Shown here: one piece after another, positions 1 through 11,473 of the stretch | Layout of the letters: each line of letters begins with the position of its first letter | Position numbering within the stretch: position 1 is the first letter of the stretch | NCBI GenBank assembly: GCA_000934455.1 | Contig: KN883731.1 | Coordinates: 33,162 to 70,079 of the forward strand | Origin: Apostichopus parvimensis | Taxonomy: Eukaryota > Echinodermata > Holothuroidea > Aspidochirotida > Stichopodidae | DNA length: 36,918 bases | Direction of reading: 5' to 3' | Translations under genes and position numbers: made by a program | Notes under the pieces: model-generated | Seen by the model: the letters and a program-made list of their open reading frames with translations, nothing else | Told to the model about the DNA's origin: nothing | The model's database searches: none

Positions 1-580
1 CAGTCTCGGGGATATTCGGAACGTTGATAGAAAAAGTATGATGCTTCTACAAACATGACATAATATAGAAATTAATTTATTACTATGTGATGAATATACA
101 TTGCAGTTACATTACGCTTTATAGGTCACAAAAAAAATTGCGGTGATCTTACTTATTTATCATTTCAACATCTTTCGTCCAAAATTACTTAAAATTATTC
201 ATCTGTTTTTTTTTTAAAACTTGTGAAAGTTTTGTTTCGTCTGATATTTCGAAAGTACATAAAGATTCTCTTGAAACACGGAACAAACGTACTTACTGAC
301 CGACGGTATTATTGAATTTGAAGGAAACCCGAGCAAATCAACCCCTACCTATATCGTATGCTTAGGGGTGTGAAAATTATGTGGGCAGAGGAGATGAGTT
401 TATTGAATGAATTCAAGATGGCATAGAAATAAAAATAAATAAAGATTCAGTCTCCTTTTTCAGCGCTGTGCGAAGAAATTTAAAAAAATCATGATTCGAA
501 GCACATTACTAACACAGTTTGAAAGTTTTGATTGCGAATATTAAGAAAGAACAAACATTTTTACAAATGGCTTCACTCAC
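1..580 (-). other. Gene 1 intron at left window edge
   Basis: This AT-rich non-coding DNA lies downstream of the coiled-coil exon of gene 1 and is presumably intronic. From 364 on it repeats at 17908-18125. Positions 1-363 have no counterpart because the equivalent part of unit B is in the N gap. A donor-like site on the minus strand near 292-296 has no open exon of FReD type behind it. No other feature was seen. Confidence 0.5.
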
Positions 581-611
581 CTTGATTGTTTCCTCCACTT
601 TTTGGAGTTCC
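581..611 (-). CDS. Gene 1 coiled-coil exon (31 nt)
   Basis: On the minus strand a pyrimidine-rich tract ending in CAG precedes this 31-nt stretch, and GTGAGT follows it. It reads as one base completing a codon and then ELQKVEETIK, ending at phase 0. The acidic/basic pattern with L, V and I spacing resembles a short coiled-coil, as often found between the signal peptide and fibrinogen domain of FReD lectins, where it drives oligomerisation. The copy in unit B (18126-18156) has the same length, splice sites and peptide with one silent change, which supports a real exon. Later exons of gene 1 lie left of the window. Confidence 0.72.
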
Positions 612-947
612 CTGAAGAGAGAAAAACAAAGATATTTTTCCCTAAATGCTTCTTTTGTTAGAAGGTGTAGAGTGAATAGAAAAGTTTACATGACAATGTA
701 ACTGCCTTTCCTTGTTTCCACAAGCCATAAAATGTTATCTGTTTTTCGATTAGCGACAAACAAACTTTGCCTCAAACCGTTCTGGCTTTTTTAACAGAGT
801 TGTATCAACTGGCAGTTATTTTCGCCAATTTACTTGATACACAGCCAAAACTGGTTTGAATTCTTTGTTCCTTTGTCTTGATTCGAAGATAAAGAAAAAT
901 ATGGATTTAGCTTTTAACGTTTTTTAATGTAGCATCGCAGGACTTAC
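612..947 (-). other. Gene 1 intron
   Basis: This is non-coding DNA between the 31-nt exon and the 9-nt micro-exon. It is conserved with 18157-18496 apart from small changes. Nothing else was seen. Confidence 0.55.
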
Positions 948-956
948 CGGTTGTCT
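948..956 (-). CDS. Gene 1 candidate 9-nt micro-exon
   Basis: On the minus strand a CTAG acceptor is followed by AGACAACCG and then the strong donor GTAAGTC. Entering at phase 2 it would give (xx)A-GAC-AAC-CG, leaving phase 2, which fits the 31-nt exon next in line (CG plus G, then GAA). All nine bases and both splice sites are unchanged in unit B (18497-18505). A direct join to the 26-nt exon upstream would create TGA, so either one more exon lies between or this exon is not constitutive. Micro-exons this short are hard to prove without cDNA. Confidence 0.5.
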
Positions 957-1620
957 CTAGAAGTGTAAGGATTTTTCTTTTAAATGGAATAATTGGATAG
1001 TATTTGTACACGAATACATAATTGCCAAAGGACAATATATACGGTATGGATATGCAAGGAATATTCAGTAAACAAAATATGGTATGGAGGAAGCATTTTG
1101 GAGGTAGGTGTAAATTGTTGTGTTATTCACAACATATGTCTGATCTGCAAAGAAGGAAAACAAGATTTCATATGCGATTATATCGAAATAATAATACTAC
1201 TAGAATATGCAATTATAAAACAAAACTGAAGTATTTCAACATTTTTCATGTAAAGTGTTGAAAGAAAAAAGATCAATGAAAATTAGCGTACCAGTATGTA
1301 AGCGTATGGTGGGGGAGGGACGTGAAGTGGGTGTATGGGCTTCGTCGGAATAGTTATAGTGACTTTGGGGAGAACGTTTAGATTTGGAACACTCACACAA
1401 AGAATTGATCAGTAAGTTTACTGTTTGGTTTGGAAGAGGAAAATATAATTTTACGACTAATGTTGACGTAAAATGTCATTCGCATTGCCTATAGGTGTCG
1501 TACCACAATTAATCGTTCCATTGACTTACCTACTAAATTCTTCAATTAACTAAAGCATAGATAGAAGTTTTCAACCGGTATGTCCTACCCACCAAATGAT
1601 AGCTGAGGGCTTTACCTGTC

Positions 1621-2330
1621 ATGGCACTGGAACATTTCCATATCATGACCATTTAGATATGAGCTAGAAGAGAGTAATTTCAGCATACTGAGCCATAATC
1701 ATTTCGTTTGCTCACTCGGAGTAATATCCACATTTAACCAAACAGTTTCTAAAAATACATGATATAACCTTCAATCCTCCATATTTTTACACCATTAGTA
1801 GGTCTATACATTGATTTATGCTCTTTTACAACAGAAAAGCGATAATGGTGACTGAAAATATGACAAAACAAGCACTGCAGTAGATCGTTTTAAGTCATTT
1901 TGATCTAAGGTTAACCTTACGAGCAGATGTACATTACTGTAATGGCGGTAGGATACCTATTTACTATATGTTTTAATTACAAGCGGTAAGTCATTTTTAA
2001 GTTTTAAACACCTCTGTAATGTCTGGTGACGACAGAAATTGCTCTTGACGCTGATATATCCACATTTAGCTCTATATATTTAAGCTCTGGCTCTAATTTG
2101 AGGTTTCATTACTTGTAACCTTCAATTTTTACCCACGTTTTATTACTATCAAATATTATCTTTGATAGAAACAATTAAGCTGCTAGCAAACTGCCAAGTA
2201 TGTACTGCTAAAGCCTGTGTAGTTAAATATATAAAAATTAGCCTATATTACATGCATCATGACGTTTCGATCCTAGTATTATCTTCCGGGATCGAAACGT
2301 CAGGCCGTGTAGCTTGATATGAATATGATA
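1621..2330. other. Segment in unit A absent from unit B
   Basis: Sequence before about 1620 matches up to about 19168 in unit B, and sequence after about 2330 resumes directly in B with only a few bases between. The roughly 0.7 kb between is therefore an insertion in A or a deletion in B. Its right part (about 2180-2330) contains a member of a dispersed repeat module. I found no clean target-site duplication around the whole segment. Confidence 0.65.
2181..2310 (+). mobile_element. Dispersed repeat with 13-bp hairpin, copy 1
   Basis: The segment shares blocks with 14777-14894: an AGCAAACTGC block, an AGCCTGTGTA block and the core GACGTTTCGATCCTAG. Here the core is followed by its own inverse. 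Bases 2261-2273 and 2289-2301 are perfect 13-bp inverted repeats around a 15-base loop. The third copy at 20461-20620 is in the opposite orientation. Family is unknown to me; it could be a short non-autonomous transposon or a SINE-like element. Confidence 0.6.
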
Positions 2331-5163
2331 TTTAAATGTTTCTCTGGAAAGATATGATTTTTTTGTGCATATAAAGCAATTACAACTGACTTATTGTCAT
2401 TTATTTGAGTAATAATTCTGTCGCATATAGAGTAAATATTTTATCAAAATATTACTCAAATAAATCACAAAAATATGTTGTAGAAGGGAAAGAGATTTTT
2501 TACCGTGTTTTGTTAACAATTTATGTAAAAGAAATAAAAAACATCAGCCTTAAGATGTTCAGTGCTTTAGCTGCAAAGACTTCAAAACATACAATAATCG
2601 TTTGCAATTACGGTGAGAACTTGGCAGTTTGTACCATATACAGCAAAAGAGAAGAAGATCAATTTATAGCGTTTTGTAACGAAATTTGTTACTAAAACCT
2701 CACTTTTATCCCGATAAGTTAGGGTGTAATTCTCATGTTGCCAATTTAAGAATATCTAAAAAATGATCACTTATATAGATTTTAAGTGCATTTTTGATAA
2801 AGTTGTTTCAATTTATACACGAGTAACGGTCATTCTGTAGGAACAAGAAATAAATTCGAATTTTGCAAAAAGACGGAAACTTGAGGCAAATAAACTCCTG
2901 GAAATATAAAAGCGGGCAGGGTAGCATGAGATAAATATTCAACTTCAACCCTGCAGTACGATGCGAATTATTTCGTTGATATTCGAATGATAATATTAAT
3001 AGCTATATATATTAAGAAAGAATTATTTTATAAGGTTTTATAGCTAAATTCTGATAAAATAACCCCTTTCATATCAAAAAATATACAGCTCATTTTATCG
3101 TGATAAGTTAACGTGTAATGCTCATGTCGTCAGCTTATCCAGAATTATTTCACAATTATTGGCACAATCACCTGTGGGAACATCAAACTGTTTTTCTGTA
3201 TACCAACCACTGTAAAACAATTGAGGAGAGACTTTTTTTCATTTTAATTGGTCCTTAGTTTGTTTTTGGTTTGTTTTAATTTAAAATTTGTTTTTACTGT
3301 ATTTTAACATTTTTTCTCTCACTTACAAACATTTTATACAAGTTGTAATGTTATCGGAAAAACTAAATTGAAGGATCGGGATAGAATTTGCCAATATATC
3401 TAGTGACCAACCTCAGCGTACCGCATAATAATGTATCTATATATAGGTAGGCGGGAACAGTTAATATCGAAGGAAAATATTTTAAAGATATGCTTCTGAA
3501 TGAAATTTCATATTTGAATGATAATACTGAGAAGGAGGAGGAGGGGGGGGGGGCGATATAACGTCGGCTACTTAAAAAGCTATTCTGTCACTATTTAGGA
3601 TTGAAACCAAACGTCTATACACACTAGTATAGTTGGAAACTGTCTGCTGTTAGTAACTAGAAATAAGTATGAACTTAGAAAAGACGTAACATTGAGGCGA
3701 AGACATTCTTCATAAGTATTAGGTGAATGGAGTGAGTGATATATAATAATTAACTACAAAAATTAAAATTTCGAGTATCAATCATCGATATCTTTGAAAT
3801 TATTAAATGGAAGATAAATTATTAACATTTTCATTTAAGATTTGCTCGAGTAAGTTTACTCGGATATTTCGTATAGAGTCATAATAAACTCCTGTAATGA
3901 ACTATATGGAGAGAAAATGACATACGGCGTTGAAATACTTTTTTGAAGGTATGATAGATTGGGAAAATTGAGGGTGATAGGTAGATATGCATCGTTTAAA
4001 CATTGTTAAGTGAAAAAGATGTAATCACTTGCTGGTCTGAGTCACAATCCGCTCATTTAAAGGAGGACAGACATTATCTTTGCCAAGAATAACGTTTTTT
4101 TTTTAAATGCAAGTATTCAACCGCCAAAATACAATATTGGAATTAAAATTTAAAGCATAAGTAACTAAATTTAACCATCATATTGTGAAGTTCTGTGTTA
4201 ATTGTAATGAATGCAAAAAATTAATTCAGGTTGTTTTAATTACAGCAAGAAAATGGCGGAAAGCATCTTCGAAATACGGTAATCGAAAGTATGGCTGTAT
4301 TTCGATAAAAGAAGAAATGTGAATGACACACTTTCAGCTCTTTCGAATAAAACACGGCAATGTTTTTTTTTTAAATTGACCTTTTTCTCTTTTTTGAGTT
4401 ATTAAAAAGAATATATGCCGTAAAACGTTTGCTGAAATTGCTGATATGTTAATATTTTCATGCGTTTTTACGTCATCATAATGTTAATAAAACTTCACAG
4501 CTAAGGAGTACGTAGAAGTTAACATGGTTTTAAAATATGTCAAGGATATGCTCTAAGTTATCCCCCTGCACCAACAAGATATATTAATAAAAAGGACTGA
4601 ATATGTAAAGCAATCTGTAGTCTACTTGACATTCTCGATGAAATACAGATACAATGAATTGATTACATTACCCCAGAATATAACAAAAGGGGGACTCTGA
4701 ATGAAAATACTTTCGACCAAACAAAGACTTTAACGAAAATACGACAGAACGTGGGGAAATGAGAATGGGACAAACAGTTGCAGATTTTAACAAATTTCGA
4801 TTTCAGAAATTTCGAAAGTTTTTTCTTTAGACTTTTTTTCAATTAAGATTTATCATTACTGTTCGTCTATCTTACAACGCCTATAAATTGTATGCATGCT
4901 ATATGCTAGACGAGGGTTCCAAACATCAACAGGAGAAAAACTTAACTTTATCCGATAAGACTCAACTCACAAGGAAAGCGTTATCAAGATCAATAAATAA
5001 ATCAATAAAATAGTTCAGAAACTTAGTCAAACTTGGTACTGCGAAAGGTTTAATATTTCTAAACTGTTTTCTCCCACACAAGTAGTTATATTCTAAAGCA
5101 ATTTACAGGTTTTACATTGTGAGTAGAAGGACACTCACCGAAAATATTCATCAAAATAAACGA

Positions 5164-5222
5164 TTTAGATATGAATCTAGTCTCAAATAACGATATAGAT
5201 ATGAATTTAGTCTCAAAGTACG
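5164..5222. repeat. Two-copy tandem repeat of about 30 bp, unit A
   Basis: Two adjacent near-identical copies of about 30 bases centred on GAATCTAGTCTCAAA. The same two-copy repeat is at 23263-23322 in unit B, so it predates the duplication of the unit. It lies inside an intron of gene 1. Confidence 0.75.
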
Positions 5223-5828
5223 AGAATAAATTTTGTTTGGCCATCTCTTGTTTTTCCCTGTCTGTAATGGCAGCCACGTTTCGTTCATGTAAAATAGATA
5301 TTACAATTAAGTTTGAATAAATCAGTTAGTTGGTTTTATGAGAATGAAGTCGAAACTATTTCACATCTTCCTCTCTCTTTTGTTTTACTTCTCAAGTATG
5401 GATGTAGACATCCTTGAATATATTTTTTGGTATATGGAGGGCATAACTTAATAAACTAATAAACTCTTAATATTTTTGGGTGAAAATTTGAATATGCCTG
5501 AAATTGTAAGAAATAATAATTAGCTTAATCAGTAAGAACATTACAATGAAGGAAAAACTATAATTACTTATACATGAAAACATAAAGAAGTCGATTCTTC
5601 ATGACACAAATTGTTAAATTAATATCAAGCATTTTACTAACATATTCATGTACATATTTGATTTTATAGACGGAATCTTTTGTATGAATTCTCGAAGTAA
5701 AAATGACTGTGTGATATATTTAGTAAACCAGCTAAGGGGATCAATAATTGCTAATATAATTCTACTTAATTGATCTCATTTGATCTCATTGAGAAAATGT
5801 GACCATAATTTTTAATTTACACTCTTAC

Positions 5829-5854
5829 CAAATCTTTTCGACTTTTGGATTATT
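5829..5854 (-). CDS. Gene 1 exon 2 (26 nt)
   Basis: On the minus strand this is bounded by a TTAG acceptor and a GTAAGAG donor. Continuing at phase 0 from exon 1 it reads NNPKVEKI and leaves two bases (TG) for the next exon. The unit B copy (23941-23966) has the same length and phase and reads NDPKVEKI. The segment would be the N-terminus of the mature secreted chain. The next exon must supply a base other than A to avoid a stop; a Cys or Trp codon is expected, but that exon was not found. Confidence 0.62.
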
Positions 5855-7230
5855 CTAAGAAACTATGATTTTCTAAAGATATATAAAAGTCACAAAGAAG
5901 AAATATTTTTCTTCACCAATGTCTATATTTCGATACAAAGAATATAAAGAATAAAAAAGTTGCAATATCGTTGTATGTAGACGAGATTGCTACGTTAATT
6001 TATTCTAGCGTTTTTCGTGGATTAATCAAGGATTTTCAAAACATAATTGAAGGATGTGATCCGCCGAGATAGAAGGTAAATTTAATTGTTAACGTAAAAC
6101 CGATAAACTGAATGAAAGTAGTTTTTTAAAAAGATGTAGAAAAGAAAGAGCAAACAAGAAAGAAATATATATGTACTAGTATTTACTTTGTTTACTTAGT
6201 GCCTAACAAACTGTACTTTGCATTTTGAGGGGATTATGATAAATCATACTATTAAATTTGATATTAAACCCCTCACCAAATGTAGTTCATTCGCTAGATG
6301 AGTTAAGTTTCTTTTCAAGTAACGAAGCAAGATTTGGGGAAATGGAATTTGCTGTTTGTTTTTGTTGTTGTTCAGTTTAACAAATAATTAATACACGAAA
6401 GTTTGATTAATTGCAACCATATTTTGAGTACTAAATACTCTAGAGCTTTGGTAAACTACAAAATGTTTGTCTTTATTTTCTATTAAGGCGTATATAGACG
6501 TAACACATTTTATATTGAAATACTAAATACCCTAAAAGTAAGAAGAATGAGATAAGGTTGATGTTGGCGAGAGGACTTATAGAAATATAGGAACTGACAT
6601 TAAGATAATATAACCTAAAATAAACTATAGTGTGTGGATACAAGTTTTGAATGAAAATAGAAAAAAAGTCACAGAATATTACTCGAATCTAAAGTAGTAA
6701 AGATAGTGTGTGCAACTATAAAGAATAAAGTTAGTCTATAGAAGAAGGTGCAGGTAAACCGATTACAGTTTGGTAACAATTTAGAAAGTTTGAAGTTAAC
6801 GAACAGATAAACTGAGTAGTAAAGAACAATTATGAATATGCAGCTTGTAATTTTTATATCTACTTGAAAAATAGAAAGGAAGGCTAGGGGGTGATAGAAA
6901 AGAATTATTATTTAAAAACGTATGTGTAAGTTTGAGTGGTAAGTAATGAAAGAAAAATAAAGGACAAAACAAATGTTCTTGTTCTTGAAATCTGGAATAA
7001 TGATTTCTGTTCAAAATGAAAGCCAGAAATCTATCAGCAAGTCTGTCAATTAGAGTAGAACGTTTCTGCTATTGATGTTTCAAAAAAAATAATCGACTGA
7101 AGCAAACAGAATATAAAACAATGATGAAGGGTAAAAAAGGTTACAAATGTATTCCATAACTTCACGAAATTTCAAAGCTGAATTATCAGCTAAAAGATGA
7201 AGGAAAAATTGAGAACAATTTCGGACTTAC
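5855..7230 (-). other. Gene 1 first intron
   Basis: AT-rich non-coding DNA between the signal-peptide exon and exon 2, colinear with 23967-25335 in unit B. No further exon with conserved frame and splice sites was recognised. Confidence 0.55.
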
Positions 7231-7317
7231 CAATTCTTGAGATTTTGCTGCATTTAGAGCTATCGATGCAAAAATGGTGATTTTTAAAATGATACTGTAG
7301 AGATGAAACTCCTCCAT
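7231..7317 (-). CDS. Gene 1 exon 1: signal peptide of a secreted FReD-family protein
   Basis: On the minus strand an ATG in good context (ACAATGG) starts 29 codons that end in a GTAAGTC donor at phase 0. Residues 1-8 are MEEFHLYS, followed by a hydrophobic core (IILKITIFASIA) and a small-residue stretch (NAAKS) suited to signal-peptidase cleavage before QEL. The unit B paralogue at 25336-25422 has the same length and structure. Because the array is head to tail, this is the first exon of a gene whose TIL, EGF and fibrinogen exons lie left of the window. The reading frame is also open for some 37 codons upstream of this ATG, but starting there would bury the signal peptide. Confidence 0.82.
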
Positions 7318-8234
7318 TGTGACTTTTGTACACTTTGATGGTCTCGTTGCAATAGATGGAAATGACAGACAGTAACACTGTTGGTGGAAATAACTTGTAA
7401 GAAAGCAACCCACGCAGTGAAACGCCACAAATCTACCGAGGCCAATTGGGAACTTACTTTAGCTCGTTGAGTACTCAAGTACGTTGTCATGTATGGTAAC
7501 TGTTTGATTTCGTTTAGTCTATATAAGTTTCTGTCTGTTTTTTTCATTAATCGAATTTTTGTCTTTTAAAGCGGTAGCAAGTTCATTTAAATTTTTAAAA
7601 TGTTATACCATTTTGATGGCTTTTTTACGGGGCCATAATTTCTGATGTTTTCCTCACCACCATGTAACAATAGCATATTGTTTCGTAGGTGTACGAATGC
7701 TTTAAATATACATCAAGAAATCTTGCCCAAAAGGTGGCATCAATTTTTAAGTGACTTCTGATAAAACAAGAGCAACTTTCATATTGAGCCTATTGAAAAG
7801 TGTGACATGATGTTAACCTGTAGAACTGTTGGTTATTAATGTATAAACCTAAACTACTGTAAAGCTTTTTCTATCTCGACAATATATATGATGCATTAGG
7901 ACATATACCCATGTACGTGTTTATGAAATACTTTATATTATGAGAAACAAGAATAAGTTGTGTTTTTACGGGTTTTTGTTAGGACGATTATGTTGGACTC
8001 ATCTGCCTTGTAGCAGTGTTTGTGCTGAGTTTGATAAGCTGTCTATACTACCTATTTTAAGAGATGAAATTTATATAAAGTAACGAAATTTTTAATAATC
8101 CGAAATTTCTGACAGTGATCCTGTTTGTGACTATATACTTACTGTTTAGTGTCACAATACGGGATTGTGGGTCTTCCGGTAGAGTGTGGAAGAGGCCGGT
8201 AAAAAAATAAGGATCTTGCCTCTAAGGTTAATAA
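7318..8234. other. Upstream region of gene 1
   Basis: This is the presumed 5' UTR and promoter of gene 1 (minus strand). It is colinear with about 25423-26120 in unit B, and the first 130 bases upstream of the ATG are the best conserved. A TATATA-like string near 7518-7528 is not kept in unit B, so I do not call it a promoter. The rest is AT-rich with no recognised element. Confidence 0.4.
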
Positions 8235-8540
8235 TCATAATAATAATAATAATAATCAGCAGTTATTTATACGACGCTTAAGCGACCCCAAATGTGGGAG
8301 AAACCCGCAAGGGCTTATGGATTACAACTTACACGTCGGGTGGCTTCCAATTCAACATTTTAACTCAAATTTGGAATCTTTACAATTTAGAAAGTCATTT
8401 CAGATGGGAAAACCGTAGATTGTTCTTGGATGAAAACCCACCTTACTATGACCCGGCCGGGAATCGAACCCCGAACCTCCCGATTGCGAAGCCTCATTGC
8501 TTCAAATGCCACCGCCTTTATCCACTCGGCCACAGCACCT
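8235..8540 (-). mobile_element. tRNA-Ser-like SINE
   Basis: Read on the minus strand from 8539, the head starts GGTGCTG, has an A box (TGGCCGAGTGG, 8522-8532) at tRNA position 8, a TTTGAAG loop like tRNA-Ser(UGA), a long variable arm as in class II tRNAs, and a B box (GGTTCGATTCC, 8460-8470). There is no matching acceptor stem, so it is not a functional tRNA. About 200 bases of body follow and the element ends in an (ATT)n tail at 8235-8258. The 8-base string GTTAATAA flanks it on both sides (8227-8234 and 8541-8548), as a target-site duplication. Unit B has no SINE at the matching place (near 26100). Confidence 0.88.
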
Positions 8541-8548
8541 GTTAATAA

Positions 8549-9305
8549 AATGTTTGACGGGTAATGCGTTCAAAATGGTACTTCGATCACTTCAAGAAAA
8601 AACATGAACGATTCCACTTTATTTTTGCTGATTTCTTCTATTTTCTGTTCTCAATTTAATGTTGAAATCATCACGATATAAAAATGCCGGCAAGTTAGTT
8701 CGGGGCTTCTTATTTCATCATCAAAAATTTCAAGCTTTAGCTAGGGATAATACTATTATGGGATATTGTTCACAATTAGTGGAATTAATCACTTCCCTTA
8801 AAAAAAATTCTACGGTATTAATTAACAGATCGCTCCAAGTAACCAATCACAAGCAGTTTTCTCTTAGCTCCGCCTACATGCTTGCCGCCGAGAAAGACAA
8901 CCTGACATCAGAATAATTGTTATTGTTTTGGAACGTTTAAGTTGATCACGTTCAAAAATAGGGGGAAAAATCTGAACTGGTCAAGGAAATAACTCCCAGG
9001 TATGCCATAAAGTCTGGGTGATAAATCCAGGGTATAACTATGAGGGATTTAAGAGAGGTTTTACAGAGTAAATTTAATATAAATTTTCGTAAAAACATTA
9101 CATGATACTTGTATTTGAAAACGTGTCAAGGTGAGAAAATGGTTTGTAGAGAACAATCGCGTAGGTATTCGTGACTATATAATATGTCACGTGATAATTG
9201 GCCTATAGCCACACCTTTCCAGCTGTTTACACAGTTTCTGCTGATAGACGAATACACGCATCTCACTGTAGCTTATACAGTCCATCACTGACTTAGGTTT
9301 GATTT
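8549..9305. other. Intergenic region between genes 1 and 2, part 1
   Basis: Non-coding DNA shared with 26120-27420 in unit B, apart from B-only pieces. It contains a conserved block near 8829-8910 with a CCAAT-type string (AACCAATCACA) and GCTCCGCCTAC, and a CACGTG E-box near 9187 that is also kept in B (about 27320). These could be regulatory, but nothing beyond conservation between paralogues supports that. Open frames here look like chance. Confidence 0.4.
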
Positions 9306-9574
9306 GTCGTATTCTAAATGTATCAAAACCATAATACTGTATTCAGTTCTTCTCATTTCGTGTGACTCTATCTAACGCAATGTTATGTAAAAAAAATTTT
9401 GACAACAAGTTCTCAGAAATACGCCCAGGCTGTATACTGTTTGATGTATAAATGCCACAACCGCGTGTTCAGTTCTGCTCACTTCGTGTATTTTTGCCTA
9501 AAGCAATGATGTGTTGTTTTGGGGGAGGGGTGGTGGTGGAGGGACAACAAATTCTCAGTAACACACTCAGACTG
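9306..9574. repeat. Local tandem duplication of about 127 bp in unit A
   Basis: Two diverged copies (about 9306-9432 and 9433-9574) share the blocks TTCAGTTCT-CTCA-TTCGTGT, AGCAATG/ACGCAATG and ACAACAA-TTCTCAG. Unit B has only one copy (about 27430-27570). Either A gained a copy or B lost one by unequal exchange. The second copy carries a G-rich tract (about 9519-9543). Confidence 0.7.
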
Positions 9575-9889
9575 TGAGGCCACAAGTTCAGCACGATGCG
9601 ATCAACCTCGTAGGTGTCAGTCCGCGAAACATATATCTGCTCTGTAACAATAGTTTTGGAACATAGAATAACCGGTTTTGGCTAAGATGAAAGGTTCAAC
9701 CCAATCATCACTTATAGACACTTAAAATTAAAGTTGTAAATTCTTGTACTCAAATGAAACCCTTTACACTTTATATGTTTAACCCGGGTGATTATATTAG
9801 TAACATCACATCGGTCTTCGGCGGTCGATTGCGCAACAGCAGACTATAGTGTATCGTTTGAAATAGAACTAAAAGAACAAATTAGAGAA

Positions 9890-10345
9890 AAATGTTAATG
9901 GAACACATTCAGTTTTAGCAGCTATATCATATAAGGATTATATTGTTAACAATTGAAGTTGTTCCTTTCAGGCCTGTATCAGAAGTTCGAAATTCTATAA
10001 CACACACACGCAAAAATATTAAAAAATAGAACAGATAGTTATCTCTGTCAAAAAAAATCAGAGTAATGAATAAAGGATAATCATAACCTCAAGTATCAGT
10101 GTTTGATAGGTGACGTTATCGTTAAATCGATAATCTTTGCCGGTTGCACACAATGTAACTCTTATCTTAATTAAAGAGCTTCAAGAGAAAATCTTCCACT
10201 CTGTTAGTTGAAAATCCATCTCAATATTTTGTTACTAACTCGGCATATGATTAATTGAAACTAATCTATTTTGACTGACTTCCACCCTCCATTACTCCTA
10301 GAATTGAATCAATGTAGGTGGTCTGGGGCGTCATTAAGGCTAATA
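9890..10345. repeat. Internal dispersed repeat, copy A1
   Basis: About 450 bp that recurs at 11763-11960 (right part only), 27905-28155 (internal deletion) and 30990-31420. Shared landmarks are CAATTGAAGTTGTT, ACAGATAG-TATCTCTGTC, TGACGTTATCGTTAAA, TCTGTTAGTTGAAAA and GGTCTGGG-C-TCATTA. The family is unknown. It carries no coding capacity and no obvious terminal repeats. Confidence 0.7.
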
Positions 10346-11473
10346 TTCTTCAGAAGCTAAGTCACTTTTCCGCTGCAATCTTTTTGTTGCTTTATCCAAG
10401 TTGAAAATTGATACATTTGTAATATTTGCTTAACTTTCAGTGTTTCAATATATTTAAAAACTATCACAAAGCAAATTCTGCTTGCAATATTATATTCTTA
10501 TATGTGATAAAAAGTGCTTAATTACGATAAGCAAAACAATAAACATTTCTGCGTAGTTGCCGTGGTAACATCATTTACTCTGCTATAGTGCTACATGCAT
10601 TTACATAATATCACCCAATTGGAAAATGCTATAATTACGACATAACTATTTCGATGAGAATGTGATTTTGACCACTTTGATGTAAACATTTCCAGCAGTT
10701 GCTTTTACCTAATTTATTTCAATCACCGGAATTTTCCTTTAAATTTAAAATTTAAGACCAAGCAAACCGAATAGGTATTTCTTATTCATTTGCGTGAGAT
10801 TTTCACATCGCTTGCACCGCAAGGTCCAAAAGAATTATTGTATCCATTTCCTAAAACATGCCATGTTATTATACCTTTATAGTTAGAGCTACAACCACTA
10901 GTATTTCAAGCAGCTTATAGTCGCCAACCCTCTCGATTGTTGATTGAAATAAGAGTAATGAGTCAATGACGGTAAAAGAAAATGCATTATGTTGATTAAA
11001 ACTGCAATGTTACATGTTTAAGTAAGGCATGCGCGACTATTGTCTACTTTTAATGCATTTTTTTTTCAAGTAGTATACGTTTCATTAGTGTAGTGTTAAG
11101 AGCAACCAACCCAACCCACTCAACCAATATATCCTATCATTACTGATCCAGCCCCACCAGGGAGCTGCAAGAAGTCTTTCGGCTCCCTGGCCCTATTTAA
11201 TTGTAGAGAGAAACAATACCCTTCCTATATCTGATCACCTTCAAGTTCCAAGTCCCATGGTTAGAGTCATAAACGTTTCATGAACGTGGATGTACAGTTC
11301 GACATGACGTCAGTCTAAGTGCGTAATCGTGATTGGTGGAACAACGTGTCAAATTTATGGAGGCTTCAATAAGTAAACATTGCAATACAACAAATCAAAA
11401 TAAACAACCTCTGTGACAAATTTTTAACTTGGGTGATACAACACGGATCTGAATTAAATAGAGCCAAGAAAAT

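Larger units (their letters stand above)
957..5828 (-). other. Gene 1 long intron
   Basis: This is about 4.9 kb of AT-rich non-coding DNA with no convincing conserved exon, although phase logic predicts one more small exon (phase 2 to phase 2). Contents include an A-only segment at about 1621-2330 with a hairpin repeat, a run of 12 G near 3542-3553, and a 30-bp two-copy repeat near 5164-5222. The open frames near 993-1261 and 2405-2695 look like chance. Confidence 0.6.

Noticed and set aside
292-345. Donor-like GTAAGT on the minus strand near the left edge
   Set aside because: The sequence upstream has no fibrinogen-like coding content, and there is no copy in unit B to compare.
1527-1546. 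20-nt candidate exon with CTTTAG acceptor and GTAAGT donor, also at about 19078-19097
   Set aside because: No single reading frame is open in both units, and the phases do not fit the neighbouring exons.
2405-2695. 96-codon plus-strand open frame
   Set aside because: The unit B counterpart is broken by indels and the product resembles nothing known; it is AT-rich intron.
5137-5276. Candidate exon on the minus strand between a TTACAG acceptor and a GTGAGT donor, open in unit A
   Set aside because: Entering at phase 2 with A gives a TGA, and the same region in unit B (about 23235-23370) is frameshifted with stops, so the frame is not conserved. It also overlaps a 30-bp tandem repeat.
7518-7528. 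TATA box for gene 1
   Set aside because: The TATATA string about 200 bases upstream of the ATG is changed in unit B, so conservation does not support it.
8450-8540. Functional tRNA-Ser gene
   Set aside because: The A and B boxes are good, but there is no pairing 3' acceptor strand, and the sequence continues into a SINE body with an ATT tail and target duplications.
8294-8545. 83-codon plus-strand open frame
   Set aside because: It lies antisense to the SINE body and tRNA-like head, so it is not a gene.
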